Below, in pieces: positions 23,942-32,819 of a stretch of DNA of 50,459 bases. The stretch covers positions 1 to 50,459 of the forward strand of contig CADBXE010000016.1 in NCBI GenBank assembly GCA_902798595.1, read 5' to 3'. Within the stretch, counting starts at the first letter, position 1, and the number at the start of each line of letters is the position of its first letter. The notes under the pieces are model-generated. The model was not told the origin of the DNA. It worked only from the letters and a program-made list of their open reading frames with translations, and made no database searches. The position numbers and the translations under genes were made by a program. Source of the stretch: an uncultured Erysipelotrichaceae bacterium. Its GTDB lineage: Bacteria > Bacillota_I > Bacilli_A > RFN20 > CAG-826.

Positions 23942-26869
23942 ATGAAAAGCAAAAAGGTATTCGTCTTGGTATCAGCTTTAGCTCTTTTACTTGGTGCTTG
24001 CCATAATGGAGGAAATAAGGACACATCTAGTGCCAACACCGCTACATCCGCTCCAGACACACAAGTCACAACAAGTGAACCAAGCCAAAGCTCTCAATCA
24101 GGAGAAATCGCAGTTACTGCTTTAGCTCTTAATAAAGCCACTCTCTCATTAGAAGCAGGCAAGAGCGAAACATTAAGCGTTACAGTTACCCCAGACAACG
24201 CTTCCAACACAAAAGTTACCTGGGATTCCGACAACAAGGAAGTCGCTACTGTCTCATCATTAGGCAAGGTATCCGCCCTCAAAGTCGGTACAGCCAAAAT
24301 TACTGTTAAGTCACAATCCAATCCAAACGTTACAGCACAATGTGTTGTCACCGTTACTGAAGAAGGTGGCAAATACGGTTCTGTTAACAAACCAAAAACA
24401 GTTACAGAAATTCTTGCTATCGCAGCTCAAGAATGCAAGAACGACCAAGACAAAACAACAGATGTTGTTTATGTCAAAGGTATCGTTACCAAAGCTCCAA
24501 CATATGTTGCTGATAAAGGTTATTCCTCAAACATCTACTTAAAAGATGCTTTGACAGATGCCGATGATAAAGAATTATGGGTTTATTCTGCTAACCATGA
24601 AGCAACCAAAACTCCATATCAAAACGATGAAGTGGTTTTACATGGTTACTTAATGAATTACGGCGGCAAGATTGAAATTACCAACGTTGAAATCTCTGGT
24701 AAGAAGATTTACCCAGAAATCGATGCCGTTACACGTGGTACTTCTACAATTACATATAATATTGAACACGGTGCGGTTAATGCCGAAGCTCCAAAGAGCG
24801 CAAAGAACAACGCCGAGTTCCAATTCTCTATCACACCAGAACAAGGTTATAAAGTTGATAGAGTTACCGTCGCTGGTGATGAAGTCACAGCTGAAAACGG
24901 TGTTTACAAAGCATACGTTAAAGGTAACACAGTTGTTAATATCGACATCTCTAGAGAAGGTGTTGAAATTAAGACAGCAGTTATGGCTTACCCAGCCACT
25001 GATGCTGCTTCCACAAACATGGTTGAAGGCAATAACGCTGCTACAGTCGGCTTAGATCCAGAAGTCTTCAATGTTGAAAGTACAAATACAACAAGTATCT
25101 ATGCTGGTTTAAATAAAGCTGGTGAAATTAGATTATACGATAACCGTAAAGCTACTGATCCAGAACAAATTACCAATGGTACAACCCTTACTGTTTCTAG
25201 TAGAAAAGTTACCATTACAAAGATTGTTATTGAATTAACATCTGCTTCCGAAGGTGATATGGAAGTTAAAGCCGGCAACCAAGTCGTTACAGGTAACGAA
25301 GGTGCATACCAAATTGATAATGCTCAATTCTCAATTCAAAACGTTTCCAGAATCATCTTCAATCAAGAAGATAACGATGGTAAAGGTACTTCCGGTAAAC
25401 AAGTTATCATTAAGAAAGTCACAATTTCTTACTCTGAAAACGCTGATGTTCCAGCTACAGCACTTGCTGTCTCTCCAAAGACATTAACACTTAAGCCAGA
25501 ACAATCAGCCGTCTTAACAGCTGCTTTAGAACCAGCCAACTCCACTGATACAGTTTCTTGGAAATCTTCCGATGCAACCAAAGCTACAGTTGACGCTACA
25601 GGTAGAGTTACAGCAGTTGCCCAAGGCAATGTCACAATTACCGCTTATGTCGATGCTGACAAGAATGGTGAAGTCGGTGAAAATGAAATTAAAGATACAG
25701 CCGCTGTTACAGTCGAAGCTGCTGAAACCATCAATTATGGTACACAAGAAGCTCCATTAACCATTGCTGAAGCTAAAGCCGTCTTAGATAAGACAGGTAC
25801 AAGCGAATCCAAACAACCATTATTCGTTAAAGGTATTGTTTCTACAAACACCAAATATGATAGTGGTTACGGAAACTACAGCGAAATTTGGTTACAAAGT
25901 GATGATGGCACAGAAGCTAAAGCCTTTGAATTGTTCAGAGCCAAAGCTTCTGATGAAATCACAACTGCTTATGCAGATGCTAACTCCTTAGCGGGTTGCG
26001 AAGTCGTTGCTAAAGGTTTCGGTAAAATCTATAGCAATACATACGAACTCACAACATCTGGTAACGAACCAAAGAACCCAATGGTTCTCTCTGTTGTTCC
26101 ACCAGCCGCTACTGATCCAACAGAAATCAACTTAGATAAAGCTACTGCTACAGTTAATGTCGGTTCTACCGTTACATTAAAGGCCACACTTGCTCCTGCT
26201 GGTGCAGTCGGTACAGTCGTTTGGAAATCCTCTGCTGAAGATAAAGCTACAGTCGATGCCGGTGTCGTTACAGGCGTTGCTGAAGGTAATGCTACAATCA
26301 CAGCGTTCGTCGATGCTAACAAGAATGGCGCATACGATGATGGCGAACTCAAAGCAGAATGTGCTGTTACAGTTGAAGCCGCTGCTACTGAAGCTAAATA
26401 TTCATTAATTCAACTTAATTCCAGCAATACAGACTACAAGAGAAACTACGACGTAACATTCGCCGATGGTAAAATTTGGAGCATTCCAGGTAACCAAAAC
26501 CTTGATGATTGCTTAAAAATAGGTGGCAAATTATCTGAAAATACAGATCGTGCTTTATACTCCAAATCCGTTTACCCATCAGTTGCTTCTCTCAGCATTA
26601 AACATGGTGCGAAAGACACACAAATTACAGTTAACTCTTTAACTCTTTATGTGTACAATTCCGCTGCCGATGCTGCCGAAGGTGACACTTCCAAAGCCGC
26701 CGAAACAGTCGTTGGAACATATGCAGATAATGAAACCGCAACATTCCAACCAGCTGCCGCTGGCACAAAATGGGAAAATAAATATTTCCGTGTTGTCTAT
26801 AACATGATCTCTTCCGCCCCATCTTCAAATAAAGGCGTTAGACTCTTAGAACTCAAATTAGTCTTCTAA
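23942..26869 (+). CDS. Large surface lipoprotein with Ig-like (BIG2) and OB-like domains
   Basis: This 975-residue lipoprotein (lipobox LGAC, Cys20) begins with a Ser/Thr-rich linker. It then has a BIG2 Ig-like domain (about 58-140) and an OB-like domain (about 145-235, DVVYVKGIVTKAP ... KIEITNVEISG). A small beta repeat follows (about 245-315, YNIEHGAVNAEAP ...). The BIG2/OB pair then recurs (about 497-580 and 588-690), followed by a third BIG2 (about 700-790) and a C-terminal beta-sandwich (about 800-975). The second and third BIG2 copies carry an acidic loop, DADKNGEVGENE and DANKNGAYDDGE, that looks like a calcium-binding turn. The role is probably surface binding; the OB-like parts echo those of the upstream OB gene. 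It has its own promoter, so it is not strictly part of the importer operon. Confidence 0.8.
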   Translation: MKSKKVFVLVSALALLLGACHNGGNKDTSSANTATSAPDTQVTTSEPSQSSQSGEIAVTALALNKATLSLEAGKSETLSVTVTPDNASNTKVTWDSDNKEVATVSSLGKVSALKVGTAKITVKSQSNPNVTAQCVVTVTEEGGKYGSVNKPKTVTEILAIAAQECKNDQDKTTDVVYVKGIVTKAPTYVADKGYSSNIYLKDALTDADDKELWVYSANHEATKTPYQNDEVVLHGYLMNYGGKIEITNVEISGKKIYPEIDAVTRGTSTITYNIEHGAVNAEAPKSAKNNAEFQFSITPEQGYKVDRVTVAGDEVTAENGVYKAYVKGNTVVNIDISREGVEIKTAVMAYPATDAASTNMVEGNNAATVGLDPEVFNVESTNTTSIYAGLNKAGEIRLYDNRKATDPEQITNGTTLTVSSRKVTITKIVIELTSASEGDMEVKAGNQVVTGNEGAYQIDNAQFSIQNVSRIIFNQEDNDGKGTSGKQVIIKKVTISYSENADVPATALAVSPKTLTLKPEQSAVLTAALEPANSTDTVSWKSSDATKATVDATGRVTAVAQGNVTITAYVDADKNGEVGENEIKDTAAVTVEAAETINYGTQEAPLTIAEAKAVLDKTGTSESKQPLFVKGIVSTNTKYDSGYGNYSEIWLQSDDGTEAKAFELFRAKASDEITTAYADANSLAGCEVVAKGFGKIYSNTYELTTSGNEPKNPMVLSVVPPAATDPTEINLDKATATVNVGSTVTLKATLAPAGAVGTVVWKSSAEDKATVDAGVVTGVAEGNATITAFVDANKNGAYDDGELKAECAVTVEAAATEAKYSLIQLNSSNTDYKRNYDVTFADGKIWSIPGNQNLDDCLKIGGKLSENTDRALYSKSVYPSVASLSIKHGAKDTQITVNSLTLYVYNSAADAAEGDTSKAAETVVGTYADNETATFQPAAAGTKWENKYFRVVYNMISSAPSSNKGVRLLELKLVF

Positions 26870-26892
26870 TTAGACTCAATCCATCATAAATA

Positions 26893-26919
26893 GGGGCGCG
26901 TACATCGCGCTCCTTTTTT
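26893..26919 (+). terminator. Terminator after the 23942 gene
   Basis: GGGGCGCG pairs with CGCGCTCC (8 bp, one wobble) around TACAT, followed by six T. Confidence 0.93.
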
Positions 26920-26948
26920 ATGTTTCATTTATGGTACATAATGTATTA

Positions 26949-26977
26949 TTGCGATATAAAATCGTTCGGTTTACAAT
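26949..26977 (+). promoter_or_regulatory. Promoter of the 27013 gene
   Basis: TTGCGA (26949-26954), 17 bases, TACAAT (26972-26977), then AAAGGAG before the ATG. Confidence 0.6.
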
Positions 26978-27012
26978 AAGGACGAATAATTTTCATATAA
27001 AAGGAGAAACCT

Positions 27013-28413
27013 ATGAAAAAGAATAAGCTTCTTGTCATGCTTGCATGCTTAGGTCTTTTGGTTACCGGTTGTAATGGCGGTGGAAGCAAAGCTTCAACCG
27101 AAAGCACAAAAGCCCCAACCAGTTCTAAACAACCAAGCACTCAAACAACTCAAAGCCAACCAACATCCACATCATCCTCTTCTCAAGAAGAACCACCAGC
27201 AGATGATGATTACTATTATTCCTTACCATTTGATGCAGCAGCGAAAGACTCTGGCGATAAATGGAAAAAGGGCTATGAAAGCGTTTGGACATTCAAAGTC
27301 AGCAAAGATCACGCTAAGATGGACTTTGCTTTTGCTGCCAAGATGAGTTCTTCCAGCCATGGCGATCGTAGTCTGTACACAAATCATGAAAACGCAAGTC
27401 AGGACGATAAATTCGAAAGTAATGAGGCTAATGATGGCACATGCAGAATCGAATTAAAGGTCAATGGTGTTGCTCAAACAGTGACTACAAAGACATATAG
27501 CGAAGCGGGCTTGGATAATGCAGACTTTGCTTATTTCCGTGTTGCTTCCTTTGCCGTTACTAAAGGCGAAGTCGTTGTTAGCATGAAAACACATGCAAGT
27601 ACTGGTTATCGTTTAATCTTTGGTGAGGACGCTAGATTATTCTATCCAAAGGCTGATGGTCAAGATCCAGCCTACGTTGAGCCACCAGTTGAAGAAGGTT
27701 ATACCGTCACATTCGTGGCAACACACTGCAAAGTCTATATCTATGAAGGTCAAGACTACTCTGACACCCCAGTTGAAGCTACACAAGCAATCACAAGGGA
27801 TGAAGATGGTAAGATTTGTAAATACGTTGCTCCAGACGCCGAAGGCAATGGCGAAGTAAAACCACAAGTTAACTTTAAAGTCGTCTGTGATAACGGTTAC
27901 GCTGTTGATACAACATGCATTGTTCCTTCTGGCACAAAAGGTACAGAATGGAATAACGTTAAAGCCGCTGATACAAGCGGTGAAATCTACCGTATTACTG
28001 TCATTAAAGCAGATATTACAGTAACCATTACACCAGTTGATCCAAGCACATTAAAAGAAGCTTTTGAAATTACATTCGTTTGTGAAAACTGCTCTACAGT
28101 TGTTTACATTGGTAAGAAAGCTGATAATGGTGGCGTTGACGCCGGTCCAAAGTTCTTCTCCAGAGATAAGAATGACCCAACAAAATTACAAAAAGGCAAT
28201 GACGCTCAATTCAACTTTGAAGTCATCGCTAATGAAAACTTTGTTTGGAACGACACAACAGAATATAGTAGTAAAGGCGAAGCCAGTGCTTCCGCAGTGG
28301 CATTTATCTCTGGTTCCTTCAATAAGTTAAAGAAACTCGAAGATGGCTCTTATAACATTACACAAGTTAATAGTGATCTCGTTATTACATTAACCGCTGT
28401 TGCAGCCGCCTAA
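27013..28413 (+). CDS. Surface lipoprotein with stalk, beta-sandwich and two repeats
   Basis: This 466-residue lipoprotein (lipobox VTGC, Cys20) has a Thr/Ser/Gln-rich stalk (about 25-65). A beta-sandwich domain follows (about 70-210, with CRIELKVNGVAQTV and TGYRLIFGEDARLFY near the end) resembling the domains at 4353 and 5396. Two related C-terminal repeats begin YTVTFVATHCKVYIYEGQD (about 230-335) and FEITFVCENCSTVVYIGKK (about 350-466). The repeats have the look of surface beta-repeats. No enzymatic motif is visible. It has its own promoter and terminator. I infer an adhesive or ligand-binding surface protein; the ligand is unknown. Confidence 0.78.
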   Translation: MKKNKLLVMLACLGLLVTGCNGGGSKASTESTKAPTSSKQPSTQTTQSQPTSTSSSSQEEPPADDDYYYSLPFDAAAKDSGDKWKKGYESVWTFKVSKDHAKMDFAFAAKMSSSSHGDRSLYTNHENASQDDKFESNEANDGTCRIELKVNGVAQTVTTKTYSEAGLDNADFAYFRVASFAVTKGEVVVSMKTHASTGYRLIFGEDARLFYPKADGQDPAYVEPPVEEGYTVTFVATHCKVYIYEGQDYSDTPVEATQAITRDEDGKICKYVAPDAEGNGEVKPQVNFKVVCDNGYAVDTTCIVPSGTKGTEWNNVKAADTSGEIYRITVIKADITVTITPVDPSTLKEAFEITFVCENCSTVVYIGKKADNGGVDAGPKFFSRDKNDPTKLQKGNDAQFNFEVIANENFVWNDTTEYSSKGEASASAVAFISGSFNKLKKLEDGSYNITQVNSDLVITLTAVAAA

Positions 28414-28432
28414 TTAAGTAAAAACAAACAAT

Positions 28433-28459
28433 GGCCTCTCGATTATCGAGGGGCCTTTT
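28433..28459 (+). terminator. Terminator after the 27013 gene
   Basis: GGCCTCTCG pairs with CGAGGGGCC (9 bp, one wobble) around ATTAT, followed by TTTT. Confidence 0.88.
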
Positions 28460-28481
28460 CTTAATTCTTTAAATTAATTGC

Positions 28482-28511
28482 TTGCTTAAAAACATAACAT
28501 TGTTATATGAT
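28482..28511 (+). promoter_or_regulatory. Probable promoter of tRNA-Lys
   Basis: TTGCTT (28482-28487), 18 bases, TATGAT (28506-28511), about a dozen bases before the tRNA. Confidence 0.45.
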
Positions 28512-28522
28512 TATCTAGCGAT

Positions 28523-28598
28523 GCACTCTTAGCTCAGCTGGCAGAGCACGTGACTCTTAATCTCGGGGTCCAGGGTTCGAATCCCTGAGAGTGTACCA
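28523..28598 (+). tRNA. tRNA-Lys (anticodon CTT)
   Basis: All four arms fold. The acceptor is GCACTCT/AGAGTGT with a G1-U72 wobble, the D-stem GCTC/GAGC, the anticodon loop CTCTTAA giving CTT, and the T-arm CAGGG-TTCGAAT-CCCTG. CCA is encoded. The anticodon stem CGTGA/TCTCG has a U29-U41 mismatch. The gene is 76 bases, monocistronic, and followed by its own terminator. Confidence 0.95.
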
Positions 28599-28608
28599 AA
28601 TTAAACGC

Positions 28609-28638
28609 AAAACTCTCGTCTGAAAACGAGGGTTTTTA
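28609..28638 (+). terminator. Terminator after tRNA-Lys
   Basis: AAACTCTCGT pairs with ACGAGGGTTT (10 bp, one wobble), followed by T. Confidence 0.87.
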
Positions 28639-28700
28639 CTTTTTTTAGCAGTATTTCATTTGTTAAGTGTCTAATTAGTGAAGGTGGTGAAAGAAAAATA

Positions 28701-28729
28701 TCCACATTTATTGAAGATAAATCTATAAT
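28701..28729 (+). promoter_or_regulatory. Promoter giving a leaderless transcript of the 28737 gene
   Basis: TATAAT (28724-28729) lies eight bases before the ATG at 28737, with a weak TCCACA 17 bases upstream. The predicted start of transcription coincides with the start codon and no ribosome-binding site is present. Confidence 0.5.
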
Positions 28730-28736
28730 AAAACAT

Positions 28737-29738
28737 ATGAAAAAATTCAAACTTATTGCTTCATTAATAGCATTACCACTGGTGATGAGTCTATCATCAT
28801 GTGGTGCTGGCTATAAACCAGGTAGTTACGATAATCATTCCCAATATAAGCCTGATCCAAGTAGCAACGTTAATCCACAAAATGAAGATATTGCCTCAGG
28901 CAAAATGGTTTTCGATTATCTATTAAATCCAGGTTCATCCTTTACCTATAACGGGGCTACAGATCCAGCTCGTTTTACCGCTGAAGGTGTGGAGTTTAAT
29001 AAAGCAGAAGAAGACGATTTGTATACAGCCACAATTGCGAGTGAAAACGTCAATGTTTCATCCCTCTATTTAGCCGATGTTAACTTCGATGGAAATAAAG
29101 ATATTTGCGTTGGTTCCACTAAATATGTGAGTAATCGTGAAAGTTATCTTTATGTCGCCATTTATGATGTCCGTAATAACAAAAAGTTATTAGAACTTAA
29201 AAATGATGGCAATTTCGATTACGATTTTGTCCTTGAAAATAACTACTTAATTATTGAAGAAATGCCACATGTTGAAAAGGGCAATCGCCGCTCGATTAGC
29301 CGTGTTGGTCGCTTCATGAAAAAGAGCACTCAAGCTAACTATTTAGAGTGGAATTCCAATGGCTATAAACTGACTGGTGTAAGTATCTCACCAATCATTG
29401 TTTGTGTGGAAGACCAATCTATCGTCAAAACCTATCGCGATAACGGTAAAGATGTCTTTGTGCTTAATACCACAAATACATTCAAACTTACTGTTGCCTT
29501 AGCCTTTGAAGGTGATTACTCCACAAACACAAAACAAAAAGGCGATTGTATTACTTTTGAAGTTTCTGATAATTTTGTAACAACATTTGTTTCTGATAAA
29601 GAAGATGGTACATTTGTCTACAATTTGTCATTTAATCGCGAAGGAAAATACAACTTTAAAGCCAGTGTAGAAAAGTGTGATGCAGTCACGCAAATTGAAG
29701 TAAATAACACCCTTTACGACCAACTAAAAGTTGCCTAA
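28737..29738 (+). CDS. Lipoprotein with an FG-GAP-like segment
   Basis: This 333-residue lipoprotein (lipobox LSSC, Cys22) has a polar linker and a region at about residues 105-130 reading LYLADVNFDGNKDICVGS. That matches the D-x-N-x-D-G-x-x-D calcium loop of FG-GAP/VCBS repeats. The rest is beta-rich without recognised domains; a late Ig-like segment (about 240-325) contains VVALAFEGDYSTN-like strands. There is no ribosome-binding site, and a -10 element lies immediately upstream, so it is probably translated from a leaderless message. It is monocistronic, with a terminator 16 bases after the stop. Function is unknown. It sits next to the second sigma-factor pair. Confidence 0.72.
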   Translation: MKKFKLIASLIALPLVMSLSSCGAGYKPGSYDNHSQYKPDPSSNVNPQNEDIASGKMVFDYLLNPGSSFTYNGATDPARFTAEGVEFNKAEEDDLYTATIASENVNVSSLYLADVNFDGNKDICVGSTKYVSNRESYLYVAIYDVRNNKKLLELKNDGNFDYDFVLENNYLIIEEMPHVEKGNRRSISRVGRFMKKSTQANYLEWNSNGYKLTGVSISPIIVCVEDQSIVKTYRDNGKDVFVLNTTNTFKLTVALAFEGDYSTNTKQKGDCITFEVSDNFVTTFVSDKEDGTFVYNLSFNREGKYNFKASVEKCDAVTQIEVNNTLYDQLKVA

Positions 29739-29753
29739 TAATTAATAATATAG

Positions 29754-29780
29754 AAACCCTCAATTGAAATGAGGGTTTTT
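29754..29780 (+). terminator. Terminator after the 28737 gene
   Basis: AAACCCTCA pairs with TGAGGGTTT (9 bp), ending in T. Confidence 0.9.
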
Positions 29781-29866
29781 ATGTGTGAAAATTAGTTAAT
29801 CGATATTTTTTAAAATATTTTAGCAGATTTTAAGGAGTTAATTGTTTAATTAACGGGATTAACAAA

Positions 29867-30370
29867 ATGATCTCTCAAAAAACTTTCATCCAATTTCTTC
29901 ATGGTGATGAAGACGCAACCGCACAGGTATATGAGGAGTATCGTAATCTAGCTTACTTTGTAATTGCTACTTATGTCAGCAATCAGGACGATTGCAACGA
30001 TATCTTATCCAATACCTTTTTGAAGTTACTTCAGAACAGAGAAAGCGTGAAGGAAGCCAAGAATTTAAAACAATTCATCTGCACAATCGCTAAAAATGAG
30101 GCAATAAACTTCATTAAGTCAGATAGCCGGCTCATTAAATCAGACCTTATAGATGAGATGTACGGCGACAACGACAAAAATAACGATGTCTTAAATATCT
30201 TGGAGCCGATACTTTCCAACAAAGAAGTAATAGTGGTCTATTACAAAGTCATCTTCGAGATGACATGGGATGAAATTACAAGAGAGACGGGAATCCCCTC
30301 TTCAAGCGCTAGGCTGATATTCAAACAAGCCAAAGCGAAACTTAAAAAGGAGCTAAGATATGTTGTTTAA
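29867..30370 (+). CDS. ECF-like sigma factor (paralogue of 1703-2200)
   Basis: This is a 167-residue sigma-70 family factor with region 2 (about 5-85: EEYRNLAYFVIATYV, DDCNDILSNTFLKLL, IAKNEAINFIKSD) and region 4 (about 110-167: FEMTWDEITRETGIPSSSARLIFKQAKAKLKKEL). It shares many identical residues with the factor at 1703 (for example EMYG, LNILEPILSNKE and TGIPSSSAR), so the two are paralogues. The downstream gene overlaps it by 11 bases. I see no certain promoter in the AT-rich 100 bases upstream; autoregulation is possible. The target promoters are unknown. Confidence 0.85.
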   Translation: MISQKTFIQFLHGDEDATAQVYEEYRNLAYFVIATYVSNQDDCNDILSNTFLKLLQNRESVKEAKNLKQFICTIAKNEAINFIKSDSRLIKSDLIDEMYGDNDKNNDVLNILEPILSNKEVIVVYYKVIFEMTWDEITRETGIPSSSARLIFKQAKAKLKKELRYVV

Positions 30371-32732
30371 GAATCGAATTAGAAACAAAGCCAACAAAAT
30401 GTTCGATGATCTTATTGTCGATCCTTCTTTTATCAAACATAATTCCCCTAAAAACAAGACTCCCTTTATTAATGTCTTAGCTCCTGCTTTAAGTGCTGCC
30501 GTTTGTGTTTTACTTATCGGCGGTGTGACGACCTCCTTAGTCCTCATCAACAGAAACAACAAGAACCAAGGTTTAGGTCTTAACCAAATTATGGAAAGAG
30601 CTATGGTCTTGGATAATCAAAACCAAGTCCTTAGAGAATTTGAAAGCAATGCTTCATTCATCTTCGGTGGCAATATCACCAGAAAGAACGAAGATGGTAA
30701 AGCTGTTGATATTGATAACTCCTTAGTGGAAGTTGACTCTTCTCAATTCCAAGAAGGTGTGGTGGGTAATTACACAATTAACTGCCGTTTAAAGAGTGAT
30801 AACAATGCATTAGTGAGCTATAACGTTGTTGTTAATGAAGACGTCATTAGAGAAATCGCTGTGGTTTCCAAAAAGAGTGTGTACTATCTTAATGAGCCAA
30901 TTCTTCCAAGTGATGTTGAAGTATTCAAAATCATGGAAGATGGTAAAACAGTGAGAGCCCTTCCAACTGAAGTCGGTATTAATGATATGTGCTATGACGC
31001 TTCTAAAGTGGGTACATATCCAATCTCCGTTTACTTACAAACAAATAAGAAAATCAAGCTCACATATAATGTGGAAGTCAAACCATTAGAGGAAATTTCC
31101 TTAAAAGGTGACTACGCTTATCAAATCGAAGATAACCGTGTCGGTAGTCCAATCGTCCACGCTTTCTCGATTGATAAAACTATTAAATCCAAGGTTTCTG
31201 ATGTCATCATGGATGGTGATTACACAACATCATTCATCGATAAAGACCGTGGTCAAGTCGTGATTAAAAATGGCCATTATGGTCAAGCCATGACCTATAT
31301 TCCAGAAACAAGAGAAATGGTGGTTTCTGGACTAAATGGGGAACCAGATAAGAGATGTTTCTTAGTTAGTGATAGAGATGCCTTCTACACTGTGAAAGGT
31401 GGAGAGGACAATCTTACTTACGTCGCTAGAGATGGCTATATTAGTAAAAAAGCTCTCGACTACTTTGATCTCACTTATGGTGGCTTATATAAAGACGACG
31501 AATTAAGAAATAAAGTTACTTCCCTTGATCATTTCTATGATGAAATTAGCCTTTATTTGGGTAAGAGCAGACATATTTCAAGTGATAAAGGTTACATTGG
31601 CGACTGGTATCTTGAAAGTGATATGAACAAGATGAAGATGACCATCAACGAAGTTAACTTAGGCGAATATGGCAACACCAATAGAAATTATGAAGTTGAT
31701 GAAACTAAAGAAGAAGTCATTATTACCAGTGGTAATCAACTTTACGTTTATGATAAGTATCAAGGTGCTTTGTATGCTACCGATAACAATGGTCAAAGAA
31801 CACTGAGATATAAGAAATATGACGCCAATTCTGAAGCCGTTTGTAAGATTTATTACAACAATGCTGGTGATTATGAATCCATCGTTTATCAATTAGGTGA
31901 AACTCTTAGCAAGAGATTTGTGAGTGATAATAGATTAGACTACGTCGTCGTTTCATCTGTCGTTGATGAAAATGGTGAAAGAGAATATCATGACGAACAA
32001 ATCATTGGCAATATGACTGTTAAAGGTACTTTCGGCCATCGTTATATGGATTCCTTAATAGGTAAATATAACGGCAACTATCTCTCCTATTGGGAAATCA
32101 CCGACAAATTCGGTGCTGATAGGATGGATGATAATAGTGACCACCGTTTCTACTTACAACGTGTTGAAATGGGTGAAGTAACTCGCACAGGCTGGTTCCA
32201 CTTTACAGAAGCAACCCGTGAAAAATATAAGGTTCCATATGTTAATTCACATGGTGAATACGCTTATGACGAAAATGGTTTGGTTAGATACCATGAAACA
32301 ACATTAACCGTTTACAAAGCTTACGCTCATTTTGAAGACCACGCCGTTTTGGCGGCTAGAGTCCACTTCACACGTGTGATGGATTTTGTCACCGGTAAAG
32401 ATTCTGATATTATTGCCATCAATTTCGGTAATGGTAGCGACTATAAGATTTCTGAAATCTGGGGCAAGATGCCATTTATTGGCCAATACGCCAGTGATAA
32501 CGATAAGACAATTAAAGTCGACAAGGATGCTGTGATGTATGAATATAACGCCAACCAATTAGTTGCTACAATTAATGGCGCGATTACCAACTACTCTAAA
32601 GATTTAACTAGAGTTAGCTGCTACGAAAAAGGCGCTAATGAAGAAAGAGTCAATAGCGAAGTCGAATTCAAGCTCATTGGTGGTCGTTATCAATTCGAAA
32701 GAAACGGTAAGACATATATCCAACAAATCTAA
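30360..32732 (+). CDS. Single-pass membrane protein with Ig-like domains, putative anti-sigma partner
   Basis: This is a 790-residue protein with a basic cytoplasmic N-terminus of about 36 residues, a membrane helix (about 37-63, LAPALSAAVCVLLIGGVTTSLVL) and a very large extracytoplasmic part. The first part of the ectodomain has two Big_3-like Ig domains (about 86-150 and 168-245, the second ending KIKLTYNVEV). The remaining 540 residues are beta-rich and unrecognised. The gene overlaps the sigma-factor gene, mirroring the 1703/2197 pair. By analogy the short cytoplasmic tail would hold the sigma factor and the ectodomain would sense a surface signal. That is inference; no anti-sigma domain is recognisable. 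The ectodomains of the two partner proteins are unrelated. Confidence 0.65.
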   Translation: MLFKNRIRNKANKMFDDLIVDPSFIKHNSPKNKTPFINVLAPALSAAVCVLLIGGVTTSLVLINRNNKNQGLGLNQIMERAMVLDNQNQVLREFESNASFIFGGNITRKNEDGKAVDIDNSLVEVDSSQFQEGVVGNYTINCRLKSDNNALVSYNVVVNEDVIREIAVVSKKSVYYLNEPILPSDVEVFKIMEDGKTVRALPTEVGINDMCYDASKVGTYPISVYLQTNKKIKLTYNVEVKPLEEISLKGDYAYQIEDNRVGSPIVHAFSIDKTIKSKVSDVIMDGDYTTSFIDKDRGQVVIKNGHYGQAMTYIPETREMVVSGLNGEPDKRCFLVSDRDAFYTVKGGEDNLTYVARDGYISKKALDYFDLTYGGLYKDDELRNKVTSLDHFYDEISLYLGKSRHISSDKGYIGDWYLESDMNKMKMTINEVNLGEYGNTNRNYEVDETKEEVIITSGNQLYVYDKYQGALYATDNNGQRTLRYKKYDANSEAVCKIYYNNAGDYESIVYQLGETLSKRFVSDNRLDYVVVSSVVDENGEREYHDEQIIGNMTVKGTFGHRYMDSLIGKYNGNYLSYWEITDKFGADRMDDNSDHRFYLQRVEMGEVTRTGWFHFTEATREKYKVPYVNSHGEYAYDENGLVRYHETTLTVYKAYAHFEDHAVLAARVHFTRVMDFVTGKDSDIIAINFGNGSDYKISEIWGKMPFIGQYASDNDKTIKVDKDAVMYEYNANQLVATINGAITNYSKDLTRVSCYEKGANEERVNSEVEFKLIGGRYQFERNGKTYIQQI

Positions 32733-32739
32733 AATAAAG

Positions 32740-32761
32740 AAGGCCTTTAATGGCCTTTTTT
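32740..32761 (+). terminator. Terminator after the 30360 gene
   Basis: AAGGCC-TTTAAT-GGCCTT followed by T. Confidence 0.85.
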
Positions 32762-32768
32762 CATTATG

Positions 32769-32797
32769 TTGAGAATGGATCTTGATTGTTCTACAAT
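32769..32797 (+). promoter_or_regulatory. Promoter of the 32820 gene
   Basis: TTGAGA (32769-32774), 17 bases, TACAAT (32792-32797), then AAAGAGGT as the ribosome-binding site. Confidence 0.6.
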
Positions 32798-32819
32798 TAT
32801 CTAAAGAGGTATATAGCAT

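Noticed and set aside
24100..26380. Repeats that might be a CRISPR array
   Set aside because: They are coding repeats of BIG2 and OB-like domains in one reading frame, not short identical repeats with unique spacers. No CRISPR, IS element or integrase is seen in the window.
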